NCBI GenBank assembly: GCA_934216155.1 | Contig: CAKQBK010000009.1 | Coordinates: forward strand, 1-48,925 | DNA length: 48,925 bases | DNA from: an uncultured Dialister sp. | Lineage (GTDB): Bacteria > Bacillota > Negativicutes > Veillonellales > Dialisteraceae | Direction of reading: 5' to 3' | Shown here: piece by piece, positions 33,225 through 40,435 of the stretch | How positions within the stretch are numbered: the stretch's first letter is position 1 | Layout of the letters: every line of letters starts with the position of its first letter | Translations under genes and position numbers: made by a program | Notes under the pieces: generated by a model | The model's database searches: none | What the model was told of the DNA's origin: nothing | Seen by the model: the letters and a program-made list of their open reading frames with translations, nothing else

Positions 33225-34166
33225 TTACTTCCTCTTCAGTAACATCGAAATCATATTCATCTGTATTTCCAAATTTTTCCGATTATTTTTCACTTCTGTG
33301 TCCAGTACCAATCCAATGCCCAAAGAAGTGACAGCGGTCATCATGAAGAATCCTGATGTAACCAGTGTTGGCATTTTCGGAACTAACCCAGTTTGCAGGT
33401 ATTCATGAAATACAGGGACAAACAATCCTATCGCAATCAACGCCAAAAGCAAAGCGGTCCAAGAGAAGAAATGCAACGGTTGGTAGTCTTTATAAAGCAT
33501 GAAGATCGTTTTCAGCACCTTGGCTCCATCGCGGAAGGTATGGAGTTTACTACTACTCCCTTCCGGGCGATCCCGATAGGATACAGGCACATTGGCTAAA
33601 AGCAGATTTTTATCCAATGCATGAATAGTCATTTCTGTTTCAATTTCAAAGCCTTTGGAAAGAATCGGGAAAGTCTTCACAAACATAGGTGAAAAAGCAC
33701 GGTACCCGGTCATGACGTCTTTGATTTCATGGGAATTTTCTCCCCAGAACATATTGATAAACCGCCGGACCAGTACATTGCCCGAATTATGAAACGGCCG
33801 TTTATTTTCTTCAAAATACGTAGACGACAGCCGATCGCCAATGACCATATCGGCTTTTCCTTCCAACACCAAATCCACCATCTGCCGGGCTGCTTCTGCG
33901 GGATAGGTGTCATCTCCATCGGTCATGACATAGCAATCCGCTTCGATATCCCGAAACATGGAACGAATCACATTGCCCTTTCCCTGGCGATACTCACGTT
34001 TCACCACCGCTCCGGCCCGGTTGGCAATGTCCCCGGTCCCATCGGTGGAATTGTTATCATACACATAAATAGTGGCTTCCGGAAGAACCCGTTTGAAATC
34101 CTTCACCACTTTTTCTATGGTCAGTGCCTCATTCCAACAAGGAATAAGAACCGCAATTCGATTCAT
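33225..34166 (-). CDS. GT2 polyprenyl-phosphate glycosyltransferase (DPM1/ArnC-like)
   Basis: 313 residues. The GT-A fold starts MNRIAVLIPCWNEALTIEKVV, with DNNSTDGTGD (37-46) and the metal-binding TDGDDTYPAE (82-91), then two C-terminal membrane segments (about 237-260 and 275-300). It transfers a sugar from a nucleotide donor to a polyprenyl phosphate at the inner face, giving the donor that GT39 enzymes use. The open frame extends 37 codons upstream through a 9-mer repeat; GAGGTG lies 7 nt before this ATG, so I start at 34166. It is opposite in direction to the dedA-GtrA genes. Confidence 0.9.
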   Translation of the reverse strand: MNRIAVLIPCWNEALTIEKVVKDFKRVLPEATIYVYDNNSTDGTGDIANRAGAVVKREYRQGKGNVIRSMFRDIEADCYVMTDGDDTYPAEAARQMVDLVLEGKADMVIGDRLSSTYFEENKRPFHNSGNVLVRRFINMFWGENSHEIKDVMTGYRAFSPMFVKTFPILSKGFEIETEMTIHALDKNLLLANVPVSYRDRPEGSSSKLHTFRDGAKVLKTIFMLYKDYQPLHFFSWTALLLALIAIGLFVPVFHEYLQTGLVPKMPTLVTSGFFMMTAVTSLGIGLVLDTEVKNNRKNLEIQMNMISMLLKRK

Positions 34167-34403
34167 CCAATCACCTCTATAGCATATCGTTATTGCGTTA
34201 AAGAATAGCGGCAGTAGATATAATTTCGCTAGAAATGACAGGTTGCTCAGGTTTCTCAAGGTTCTCAGGTTCCTCAAATGTGCAAAGCAACGCTAGCAGA
34301 ATCAATCCTACTCACTCAATTCCTTAACTCAACAACGTACTCTTCATGAAATCAAAATCATCGCAATATGACCATTATTATACTACATTCTTTTTAGCAG
34401 GAG
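34167..34403. other. Gap with a 9-mer arm
   Basis: 34240-34290 carries about five CAGGTTGCTCAGGTTTCTC units ending in CAAATGTGC; CGCTAGC follows. No right arm and no gene are seen. Confidence 0.5.
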
Positions 34404-34438
34404 AAAATAAAAAGGATGCTTCCTTTAGAAACATCCTC
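34404..34438 (-). terminator. Rho-independent terminator
   Basis: On the minus strand AGGATG, loop, CATCCT, TTTTTATTTT. It lies about 95 nt after the stop codon of the secreted-protein gene (34534); a TGACTAG-heptamer cluster (34450-34515) lies between. Confidence 0.75.
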
Positions 34439-34533
34439 TTATACAAAACAGTGACTAGTAGAGTAGTGACTTGGAGAATCTATTCTAGTCACGAGTCACC
34501 AGTCTACTAGTCACCTAAATCATTCCTCATTAT

Positions 34534-35100
34534 TTAAAACTTCACGTCTCTTGCTACCTGTTCATCTTGCCCATAAAAATCTTCGGTGAGATCCACCAAT
34601 ACTTCGGTCAAGAGTCTGCGGAAGTCTTTTTCTTTCATATGTTCCCCCACAACTGCAAAGGAGTAGTTTCCTACCACCCAGCGGGCTGCGTAGGAATCTT
34701 TCGGCAGTTTTGCAATGTCCACGCCGGTCTGACCGATGGTTTCCCGTTTCCAATTTCCTGTATAGACACCACTGATGTCCTGGCTGGATGGCACATCAAA
34801 CCGCTGGGAGCGAATGGTGAGTGTACTCTTTCCTTTTAATTTATATCGCACGTCGGCCAATTGTCCACTAATAGAAGAAATAGCTTCTACTTTATATTTC
34901 CCGCCAAGAAACGTTCCTTTTGGTAGAACAAATGGACGAAATCCTACCACTTTTTCCAATTCTGGCATGGTTTGGTATTCTACGATAGGATTGGGCATGC
35001 CAATCAACGGTTCTTCCTTGGCAGAACTGCCAAAAGCCGGAACCAATACAGCCGCCCCAATGCAAGCCGCTGCCAAAATGTGTTTCCATGTATTTTTCAT
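34534..35100 (-). CDS. Secreted/periplasmic protein of unknown function
   Basis: 188 residues. The signal peptide is MKNTWKHILAAACIGAAVLVPAFGSSA with probable cleavage near 27. The mature part starts with IGMPNPIVEYQTMPELEKVVGFRPFVLP, a pattern reminiscent of DUF4367-like periplasmic domains (proline-rich, then predicted beta strands such as VRYKLKGKSTLTIRSQRF). AAAGGTGA fixes ATG 35100 rather than the upstream GTG. It lies downstream of the SCIFF maturase on the same strand but behind a terminator. Confidence 0.7.
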   Translation of the reverse strand: MKNTWKHILAAACIGAAVLVPAFGSSAKEEPLIGMPNPIVEYQTMPELEKVVGFRPFVLPKGTFLGGKYKVEAISSISGQLADVRYKLKGKSTLTIRSQRFDVPSSQDISGVYTGNWKRETIGQTGVDIAKLPKDSYAARWVVGNYSFAVVGEHMKEKDFRRLLTEVLVDLTEDFYGQDEQVARDVKF

Positions 35101-35338
35101 AGGTATCACCTTTCCTTATTGTTAGTTGTTGGTTGCTAGTTGTTGGTTGTTGGTGATAATCACCGTCAACGATGGATATATTATATTTTATTTTTGACTC
35201 AAAGTCAATTCTTTGCCAATAATAGATCTTTATGATTGAATTTAGGGATTATATTTCTTCATGTAAACCTTAAACCCATATCAGGAAAGTGCATATTTCT
35301 TAGCACGAATTGTGTCCCCACCAACTAACAACTAATAT
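35101..35338. other. Leader gap with GTTGTTG heptamers
   Basis: GTTAGTTGTTGGTTGCTAGTT-type heptamers occur at 35122-35152, with an inverse trace ACCAACTAACAACTA at 35320. The rest is AT-rich and may hold the promoter of the secreted-protein gene. No gene is seen. Confidence 0.5.
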
Positions 35339-35340
35339 AA

Positions 35341-35380
35341 AAAGCGCCATGAAACGATCTCCCGTTTCATGACGCCCTTC
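35341..35380 (-). terminator. Rho-independent terminator after the SCIFF maturase gene
   Basis: On the minus strand GGCGTCATGAAAC, loop, GTTTCATGGCGC, TTTTTAT. The long stem lies 10 nt after the stop codon. Confidence 0.9.
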
Positions 35381-35390
35381 CCAGTCACTA

Positions 35391-36824
35391 TTATTTATTT
35401 TCTTCAAATTCTTTCTTAGCCGCATAGGTGCCTGGCTGTGCCATCACTTTCGGCTTTTTCAGCTGGTTGTAAGCCTGAATCATCATAGCGCATTCCACAC
35501 GTTTCTTCTGAATTTCGCAGGTGATATGGTATGGCTTATGAATGTCCCCAGCAAAGGCTTCATTGTTAGCATGGCAACCGCCGGAGCAGAAAAATTTCGC
35601 CCAACAATCCACACATTCCGGTTTGCTGAATACATGATTCATACGGAAATCATGCATCATCTTCATATTTTTCAAACCTTCATACACGTTGCCAATGACA
35701 TAGCCATCACGACCTACGAACTGGTGGCACGGATAGATATCCCCGTTCGGTACGACAGCCAGGTATTCATGACCAGCGCCGCAGCCGCGAAGACGTTTTG
35801 GCAGGCACGGACCTTTCCACAGATCCATGTTGAAGTGGAAAAAGAAGAACGGACGGCCTTCTTCTTCTCTCTTGATGAAGAGCTGTGCCAGTTTGTCATA
35901 TTCCGCTTTGACACGAGGCAAGTCTTCTTCTTTGATGGAATATTCTGCGGTATCTTCCCCAACCACTGGTTCCATGGAAACAGCAGGGAAACCTTTATCG
36001 AGCATATCTTCTACATCGGTGGTGAAGTCCATGTTGTAACGGGTAAAAGTACCGCGTACATAGTATTCTTCCCCATTTCTATGGGCTACGCAGTACTGCA
36101 GGTTCTTCACGATCTGGTCATAGGTGCCTTCCCCATGGACGCCTGGACGCATGCGATCATGCATTTCCTTACGGCCATCCAAAGAGAGGATCAGACTAAT
36201 GTGGTTATCGGTGAGGTATTTTACCTTTTCCTTGTCCAAAAGCATCCCATTGGTGGTGAGAGACATTTTGATTTTCTTGTGATGTTTCTTTTCCTGCTTA
36301 TGTACATAGTCGATGGTCTGCTGTACCACGTGCCAGTTCATCAGTGGTTCGCCGCCGAAGAAATCCAATTCGCAATGTTCACGAGGACCACTGTGGGCAA
36401 TAAGGAAATCCACCGCTCTTCTAGCCACGTCAAAGCTCATGAGCATGCGCCACTGGCCGTAACCGCCCTGTCCGGCAAAACAATACTTGCAGCGCAGGTT
36501 GCAGTCATGGGCAATGTTGATACACAGGGCTTTGATAATCGGACGGTCTTCGATGGCCATCTTGTAATTGGGATCCATAGGAGCAAACAGAACCTGTTTT
36601 TTGATCAGTTCGTCCAAGTCATCCATGACTTCATTGAGCTCAGTGGCTTCATAGTCTTTGGACAAATTGGCCAGAACCATGTCTCTGTTTTTCCCATTGT
36701 AATAGCCCAGCACGTTGTATGTCACATCATCCACCACATGAACAATCCCGCTGTTCACGTCCATGACGATATTCATACCATTCTGCTTAAACCGATGAAT
36801 CATGGGCTTAATATTGTAATCCAT
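35391..36824 (-). CDS. scfB: SCIFF peptide maturase, radical SAM/SPASM
   Basis: 477 residues. The N-terminal region (1-95) resembles a peptide-binding domain, starting MDYNIKPMIHRFKQNGMNIV. The radical SAM motif is Cys108-x3-Cys112-x2-Cys115. The SPASM-type auxiliary-cluster Cys residues are visible at 340, 348, 366, 404, 407, 413, 417, 436 and 445, with the typical NGDIYPCHQFVG and CSGGCHA blocks. Family knowledge: it forms thioether bonds from Cys of the SCIFF peptide using SAM cleavage. The peptide gene lies immediately upstream on the same strand. GGAG precedes ATG by 9 nt. Confidence 0.96.
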   Translation of the reverse strand: MDYNIKPMIHRFKQNGMNIVMDVNSGIVHVVDDVTYNVLGYYNGKNRDMVLANLSKDYEATELNEVMDDLDELIKKQVLFAPMDPNYKMAIEDRPIIKALCINIAHDCNLRCKYCFAGQGGYGQWRMLMSFDVARRAVDFLIAHSGPREHCELDFFGGEPLMNWHVVQQTIDYVHKQEKKHHKKIKMSLTTNGMLLDKEKVKYLTDNHISLILSLDGRKEMHDRMRPGVHGEGTYDQIVKNLQYCVAHRNGEEYYVRGTFTRYNMDFTTDVEDMLDKGFPAVSMEPVVGEDTAEYSIKEEDLPRVKAEYDKLAQLFIKREEEGRPFFFFHFNMDLWKGPCLPKRLRGCGAGHEYLAVVPNGDIYPCHQFVGRDGYVIGNVYEGLKNMKMMHDFRMNHVFSKPECVDCWAKFFCSGGCHANNEAFAGDIHKPYHITCEIQKKRVECAMMIQAYNQLKKPKVMAQPGTYAAKKEFEENK

Positions 36825-36923
36825 GAAATATTTCTCCTTCTATGATACGTTGGCCATTAGCCGTTAACCGTAAGCGGTATACTGCCAACGGCTAACTGGT
36901 AACTGCTAACTACATACTCACAT

Positions 36924-36957
36924 ATAAAAAGCCCCCAGTCTACAAGGCCGGGGGCTT
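36924..36957 (-). terminator. Terminator/attenuator between SCIFF peptide and maturase
   Basis: On the minus strand GCCCCCGGCC, loop, a GGGGGC half-stem, then TTTTTATATG, about 25 nt after the peptide stop codon. It should reduce read-through into the maturase gene, giving more peptide than enzyme. GCAGTTA-family heptamers (36848-36912) fill the remaining gap. Confidence 0.88.
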
Positions 36958-36978
36958 GGCCGTGCAAAAGCTCGGCAA

Positions 36979-37146
36979 TTATGCTCTCTTTGCTTCTGCT
37001 TCTTCCTGTTCTGTGCAGATCAGGTTGCCAATGGTGCAGCTTGTCTTGCAAGCAGACTGGCAGGAAGTCTGACATTCACTGCAGCCTTCGAACTTAATGG
37101 AGTCCTGCAGAGAAGACTGGTTGATAGTAACGATGTGTTTGGACAT
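36979..37146 (-). CDS. scfA: SCIFF peptide precursor (six Cys in about 45 residues)
   Basis: 55 residues; a short gene easily missed. It begins MSKHIVTINQSSLQDSIKFE, a leader-like region shared by SCIFF peptides, then six cysteines at 22, 25, 29, 33, 37 and 44, and a charged tail. A strong ribosome site (GGGAGGTGAC) and own promoter precede it. It is a ribosomally made, post-translationally modified peptide; the adjacent radical SAM enzyme should install a thioether crosslink. The biological role of SCIFF is not settled. Confidence 0.95.
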   Translation of the reverse strand: MSKHIVTINQSSLQDSIKFEGCSECQTSCQSACKTSCTIGNLICTEQEEAEAKRA

Positions 37147-37180
37147 AATGTCACCTCCCTGATACGACTATTCTAAAATA

Positions 37181-37209
37181 ATGATACCATAGACAGAAAA
37201 AAAGCACAA
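37181..37209 (-). promoter_or_regulatory. Promoter of the SCIFF peptide gene
   Basis: On the minus strand TTGTGC (37204-37209), a 17-nt spacer, TATCAT (37181-37186); the start is about 30 nt before the ATG. Confidence 0.65.
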
Positions 37210-37232
37210 TATTTTTTATTGGTTAATTTCTG

Positions 37233-37332
37233 TTACAGGTTACTCAGGTGACTCAAGTTGCTAAGGTCTCTCACGTTTCTCGAATGTGCCAAGTAAATAA
37301 AAATAGCGGCGCATCTCCATGTAATGCGCCGC
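37233..37332 (-). terminator. 9-mer arm plus GCGGCGCAT terminator
   Basis: 37233-37290 has about six CAGGTTACTCAGGTGACTC units ending TCGAATGTGCC. 37295-37332 on the minus strand reads GCGGCGCAT, loop, ATGCGCCGC, TATTTTTATTT, a terminator for the upstream gene at 37369-38061, built from a GCGCC-family repeat. Confidence 0.75.
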
Positions 37333-37368
37333 CACCTTCATTCCTAATTCCTTATTCCTAATTTCTAA

Positions 37369-38061
37369 TTATAAAATCTGCCACAATCCATACAGCAAGC
37401 CCACTGGAAGCAACGTAATTGCCACTAGTACTCCCATGCAGCCGTTTTTCTTGCCATTGACGACGAACCAATCATCAGCAATATCCTTCATTTCACGGAA
37501 TTCTCGTTCCAATCCTTGCATGATACGCCACAGTTCTCGGCAATCTGCTTCGGTCATTTCTTCCGATTCATGGGCCAGTTGCTGGGCTTTTTCTTCTTTT
37601 TCCTGTTTCCGTTTTTCTTCCCGTTCTTTTTCCTTTTCTTCAGCTCTCTTCATCTGGCCTTTCAGATTTTCACGCCAATCGCCGCTTTCTTCTTCCTGCA
37701 GAGCTTCTTCTTTTTCCTTCTTTTCTTCCTCTTTTTCCTTTTCTTCCTGGGCATGCATCTTTTCTGCATCCACGGCTTTCAGAAGTTCTTTCTTCAATTC
37801 ATCCATATCTTCGGTGTATTTATGAAGAGCCGCATCCCACAGGGCATAGTCTAATTTCTTTTTGAAATCATACATCGTGCCTGAAGTGGCCTGTTGGAAC
37901 AGGAACTGGGTATTGTCCATATCGGCAAAAATTTCGCCAATCCGCCCTTTGTTCTTAAATTTGGATTTACCTACTTTTACAAAATACATATAGGTACCGA
38001 TATGGGCTCTCAAATTTCCCATCGGGGTATCATTTTCATGTTTCTTATCAAAAAATCCCAT
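37369..38061 (-). CDS. Uncharacterised charged coiled-coil protein with C-terminal membrane anchor
   Basis: 230 residues; family not recognised. The N-terminal part (1-85) is mixed (GNLRAHIGTYMYFVKVGKSKFKNKGRIGEI). Residues about 85-170 are extremely rich in Glu/Lys/Arg and form a predicted coiled coil. A hydrophobic segment at 208-228 (MGVLVAITLLPVGLLYGLWQIL) ends the protein, so it is likely tail-anchored with the rest in the cytosol. GGAG precedes ATG by 8 nt. It is next to the SCIFF gene on the same strand but separated by a terminator and a promoter. Confidence 0.75.
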   Translation of the reverse strand: MGFFDKKHENDTPMGNLRAHIGTYMYFVKVGKSKFKNKGRIGEIFADMDNTQFLFQQATSGTMYDFKKKLDYALWDAALHKYTEDMDELKKELLKAVDAEKMHAQEEKEKEEEKKEKEEALQEEESGDWRENLKGQMKRAEEKEKEREEKRKQEKEEKAQQLAHESEEMTEADCRELWRIMQGLEREFREMKDIADDWFVVNGKKNGCMGVLVAITLLPVGLLYGLWQIL

Positions 38062-38302
38062 GGATCCGTCTCCTTATACTGCAGTATATGAATTAGTATT
38101 TTCTTATTATATATAAAATCACCATAGGTGGCTAGTAATTTTATATGCAAGAAATTATTTTTCTAATCTCCCTAAGATCATATATAAAATTTTCGGCGCT
38201 TCTAAACTTTATGCGCCGCACCACCATTTCTCACTTCTCACTTCTAACTAAAAAACATCCGACTTTATGTACCAGTGAATACGCAAACCGTATCCCCACC
38301 AA
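38062..38302. other. Short gap with half GCGCC/heptamer repeat
   Basis: 38190-38250 has TTTTCGGCGC, ATGCGCCGC and CTCACTTCTCACTTC units. No gene is seen. Confidence 0.5.
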
Positions 38303-39637
38303 TCAATACATCGCCTCATAGCCATCTTTCAAGGTGATCAATCCGACACCCATGGCGCGCATGAGGCCATTGACATATCCCAAATCCCGTTGGAACCAAT
38401 CGGACTGCCGACTGCCGGCTTCCACCAAAATGCGAGATTCCAAAGTGGTTTCTTTGGGCAAATGCAATTCTTCCATCAGCTTTTCTCGGTCCACCATGAC
38501 GAGACGAGAGAATGAGCGAAGCACCGCTCTAAGCAGCGAATCAGCGGAATCCACTATTTCTACCATACGCACCATAGAGTAAGCTCGTTTTCCTGACTGA
38601 CTATCATGGAGAAGAAGCACAGACCGTCCCAGCTGCTGGCCTCTATTTCCTAAAAAAGTCATATCTCTGGACAACACACGGCCAAAAGGAGGCAACACTT
38701 TTTGACGGCGTATTTTCTGAAACAATACGTTTTTTGTCAAAAGTTCCACTCGCTTTCCCTCTTCCAAGCGGTATAAGCCATGGGGCACGGTCATCCATAG
38801 TTCTCTATGAGCCACAAGCCATTCGCTAATAACCTGACTATAGGGCTCTCGGGTGTCCGATGTGACACCGAAACGATTCACATACTCTTTCTGGTACAGT
38901 GATTCTGGCGACTTACTATCTTTTTGCAATTCCATAAGAAGTTCCGCTTTGGTCATTTGCCCCGATGTATACAAGCCCAAATTGATGGGTTCCGCATAGG
39001 TACCATGAAATAAATACAAAGTAGATACACCTAGAGAAGCAGCCATTTGCTTAAAGCAAAGCGGTTCTTCTATTTTCTTTTCTATGCCATAGCGATCGTT
39101 AGATGCGCCGGTTACCAAAGCAACGGCCTGGAACGTAAGTGTTTTTTCTATCTGCAGTGCTTTCTGAATGATTTCTTTTTGCACCGACTCTTTCCAGCTC
39201 CACAGTCTAAGAATCCGTGCCAAAGTTGTTTCTTTCAGAGGATTCGGTAATAGTTCAAATAAAGAAATCCGATTTCCTGAGAAATCCATGGTCATGAAAT
39301 CAAAATGACCCGCTTCTTGTGTCATCCCATCGGTGAGTCGAATGGCTCCATTCAAAAAGACACCGTGAAAAAATTCTTTTTGTTCTTCCAGCGCCATAAC
39401 CCACCGTGACTGTGGATCAATGGGTTTCATAGACGTATGAAACATGGACCAATTGGTTTCTGTCTTTGTTAGTTCGCTTAAATGGGATAGCAAGTACTCT
39501 GCTACCACTTCTTGCACAGAACGGTTTGTATCTTTCGTAAGACCTTCCGCTTGGATATAATCTTTCTGATACAACTGGTCTGGATGGGCCAAATCCTTTG
39601 CCAATGTATCCAATAGTTCTTTTTCTGTATATTCCAT
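38303..39637 (-). CDS. Uncharacterised protein with an internal duplication
   Basis: 444 residues; family not recognised. Residues 7-58 and 231-283 are a repeat: ELLDTLAKDL...LYQKDYIQAEGLTKDTNR...VVAEYLLSHL versus ELLMELQKDS...LYQKEYVNRFGVTSDTRE...VISEWLVAHR. The block between (about 112-150: HFDFMTMDFSGNRISLFELL, then TLARILRLWSW) looks like a short beta-beta-helix with Asp118 and Glu128, conceivably nuclease-like, but this is speculative. No signal or membrane segments. The frame extends 25 codons upstream, yet GGAGG lies 8 nt before the ATG at 39637. It is divergent from the tRNA cluster. Confidence 0.75.
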   Translation of the reverse strand: MEYTEKELLDTLAKDLAHPDQLYQKDYIQAEGLTKDTNRSVQEVVAEYLLSHLSELTKTETNWSMFHTSMKPIDPQSRWVMALEEQKEFFHGVFLNGAIRLTDGMTQEAGHFDFMTMDFSGNRISLFELLPNPLKETTLARILRLWSWKESVQKEIIQKALQIEKTLTFQAVALVTGASNDRYGIEKKIEEPLCFKQMAASLGVSTLYLFHGTYAEPINLGLYTSGQMTKAELLMELQKDSKSPESLYQKEYVNRFGVTSDTREPYSQVISEWLVAHRELWMTVPHGLYRLEEGKRVELLTKNVLFQKIRRQKVLPPFGRVLSRDMTFLGNRGQQLGRSVLLLHDSQSGKRAYSMVRMVEIVDSADSLLRAVLRSFSRLVMVDREKLMEELHLPKETTLESRILVEAGSRQSDWFQRDLGYVNGLMRAMGVGLITLKDGYEAMY

Positions 39638-39745
39638 CTTGCACGCCTCCGCTATATATGTTATTATCTTACCACAAACGTAGAAATACGGTTGCATATT
39701 CTTTTCTTTCATGACAGAAATTTGAAATATTTTTCAAAAATATTG

Positions 39746-39774
39746 TTGACAGAAAAGAAACTGGATGATATAAT
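39746..39774 (+). promoter_or_regulatory. Consensus promoter of the tRNA cluster
   Basis: TTGACA (39746-39751), a 17-nt spacer, TATAAT (39769-39774). It is a perfect consensus, as expected for a stable-RNA operon. Confidence 0.93.
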
Positions 39775-39786
39775 CATCTACGTTGT

Positions 39787-39863
39787 CGGGGCATAGCGCA
39801 GTTTGGTAGCGCACTTGGTTCGGGACCAAGGGGTCGCAGGTTCAAATCCTGCTGCTCCGACCA
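39787..39863 (+). tRNA. tRNA-Pro (CGG)
   Basis: 77 nt with encoded CCA. Acceptor CGGGGCA/TGCTCCG; anticodon arm CTTGG-TTCGGGA-CCAAG, anticodon CGG; T arm GCAGG-TTCAAAT-CCTGC. Confidence 0.97.
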
Positions 39864-39867
39864 ATAT

Positions 39868-39941
39868 GCGGGTGTAGCTCAATGGTAGAGCGCCAGCCTT
39901 CCAAGCTGGTTACGAGGGTTCGATTCCCTTCACCCGCTCCA
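39868..39941 (+). tRNA. tRNA-Gly (TCC)
   Basis: 74 nt with encoded CCA. Acceptor GCGGGTG/CACCCGC; anticodon arm CCAGC-CTTCCAA-GCTGG, anticodon TCC. Confidence 0.97.
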
Positions 39942-39944
39942 TTT

Positions 39945-40020
39945 TCCTGAATAGCTCAGCCGGTAGAGCGCGTGACTGTTAATCACGATGTCGTAGGTTC
40001 GAACCCTACTTCAGGAGCCA
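39945..40020 (+). tRNA. tRNA-Asn (GTT)
   Basis: 76 nt with encoded CCA. Acceptor TCCTGAA/TTCAGGA; anticodon arm CGTGA-CTGTTAA-TCACG, anticodon GTT. Confidence 0.97.
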
Positions 40021-40021
40021 A

Positions 40022-40097
40022 TGGCCTGTTCGTCAAGTGGTTAAGACACCGCCCTTTCACGGCGGGTTCGGGGGTTCGAATCCCCCACAGGTCACCA
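40022..40097 (+). tRNA. tRNA-Glu (TTC)
   Basis: 76 nt with encoded CCA. Acceptor TGGCCTG/CAGGTCA; anticodon arm CCGCC-CTTTCAC-GGCGG, anticodon TTC. It is only one base after tRNA-Asn. Confidence 0.97.
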
Positions 40098-40101
40098 TTT
40101 T

Positions 40102-40177
40102 GGGCGATTAGCTCAGCTGGGAGAGCGTCTGCCTTACAAGCAGAATGTCAGCAGTTCGATCCTGTTATCGCCCACCA
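40102..40177 (+). tRNA. tRNA-Val (TAC)
   Basis: 76 nt with encoded CCA. Acceptor GGGCGAT/ATCGCCC; anticodon arm TCTGC-CTTACAA-GCAGA, anticodon TAC. Confidence 0.97.
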
Positions 40178-40180
40178 ATA

Positions 40181-40222
40181 AAAAAAGACATCACGTGACT
40201 GGTCTCCGTGGTGCCTTTTTTA
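40181..40222 (+). terminator. Terminator of the tRNA cluster
   Basis: AAAAAAGACATCACG, loop, CGTGGTGCC, TTTTTT. The stem has one G-U type pair. Confidence 0.85.
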
Positions 40223-40271
40223 TTTGCATTTTAAATGGCATGAAGCACATAGTGTTTCATGCCATTTTTAT

Positions 40272-40432
40272 AGTGAGGAGTTAGGAATTAGGAGTGAGGA
40301 GTGGTGGAAGGGGCGCATCAAATTATATAGCGCCCCAATACCCCTTTTTATAAAATATAAAATTGTGCAGCGCTATATAATTTGATGCGCCGCCACTACC
40401 ATTCCTAATTCCTCATTCCTAATTTCTAATTG
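40272..40432. repeat. Complete heptamer/GCGCC inverted repeat
   Basis: GTGAGGAGTTAGGAATTAGG units, GGAAGGGGCGCATCAAATT, ATAGCGCCCCAATACCCC, a short centre, TGTGCAGCGC, TTGATGCGCCGCC, then ATTCCTAATTCCTC units. It is the clearest full copy of the TGAGGAG family and lies between the tRNA terminator and the convergent larA-like gene. Confidence 0.8.
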
Positions 40433-40435
40433 CAT

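Noticed and set aside
33225..34277. Longer GT2 start at 34277
   Set aside because: The first 37 codons cross a 9-mer repeat; GAGGTG before 34166 and the MNRIAVLIP start fit the family.
38303..39712. Longer start for the duplicated-domain protein
   Set aside because: GGAGG is correctly placed before the ATG at 39637, and the upstream codons lie in the AT-rich divergent promoter region.
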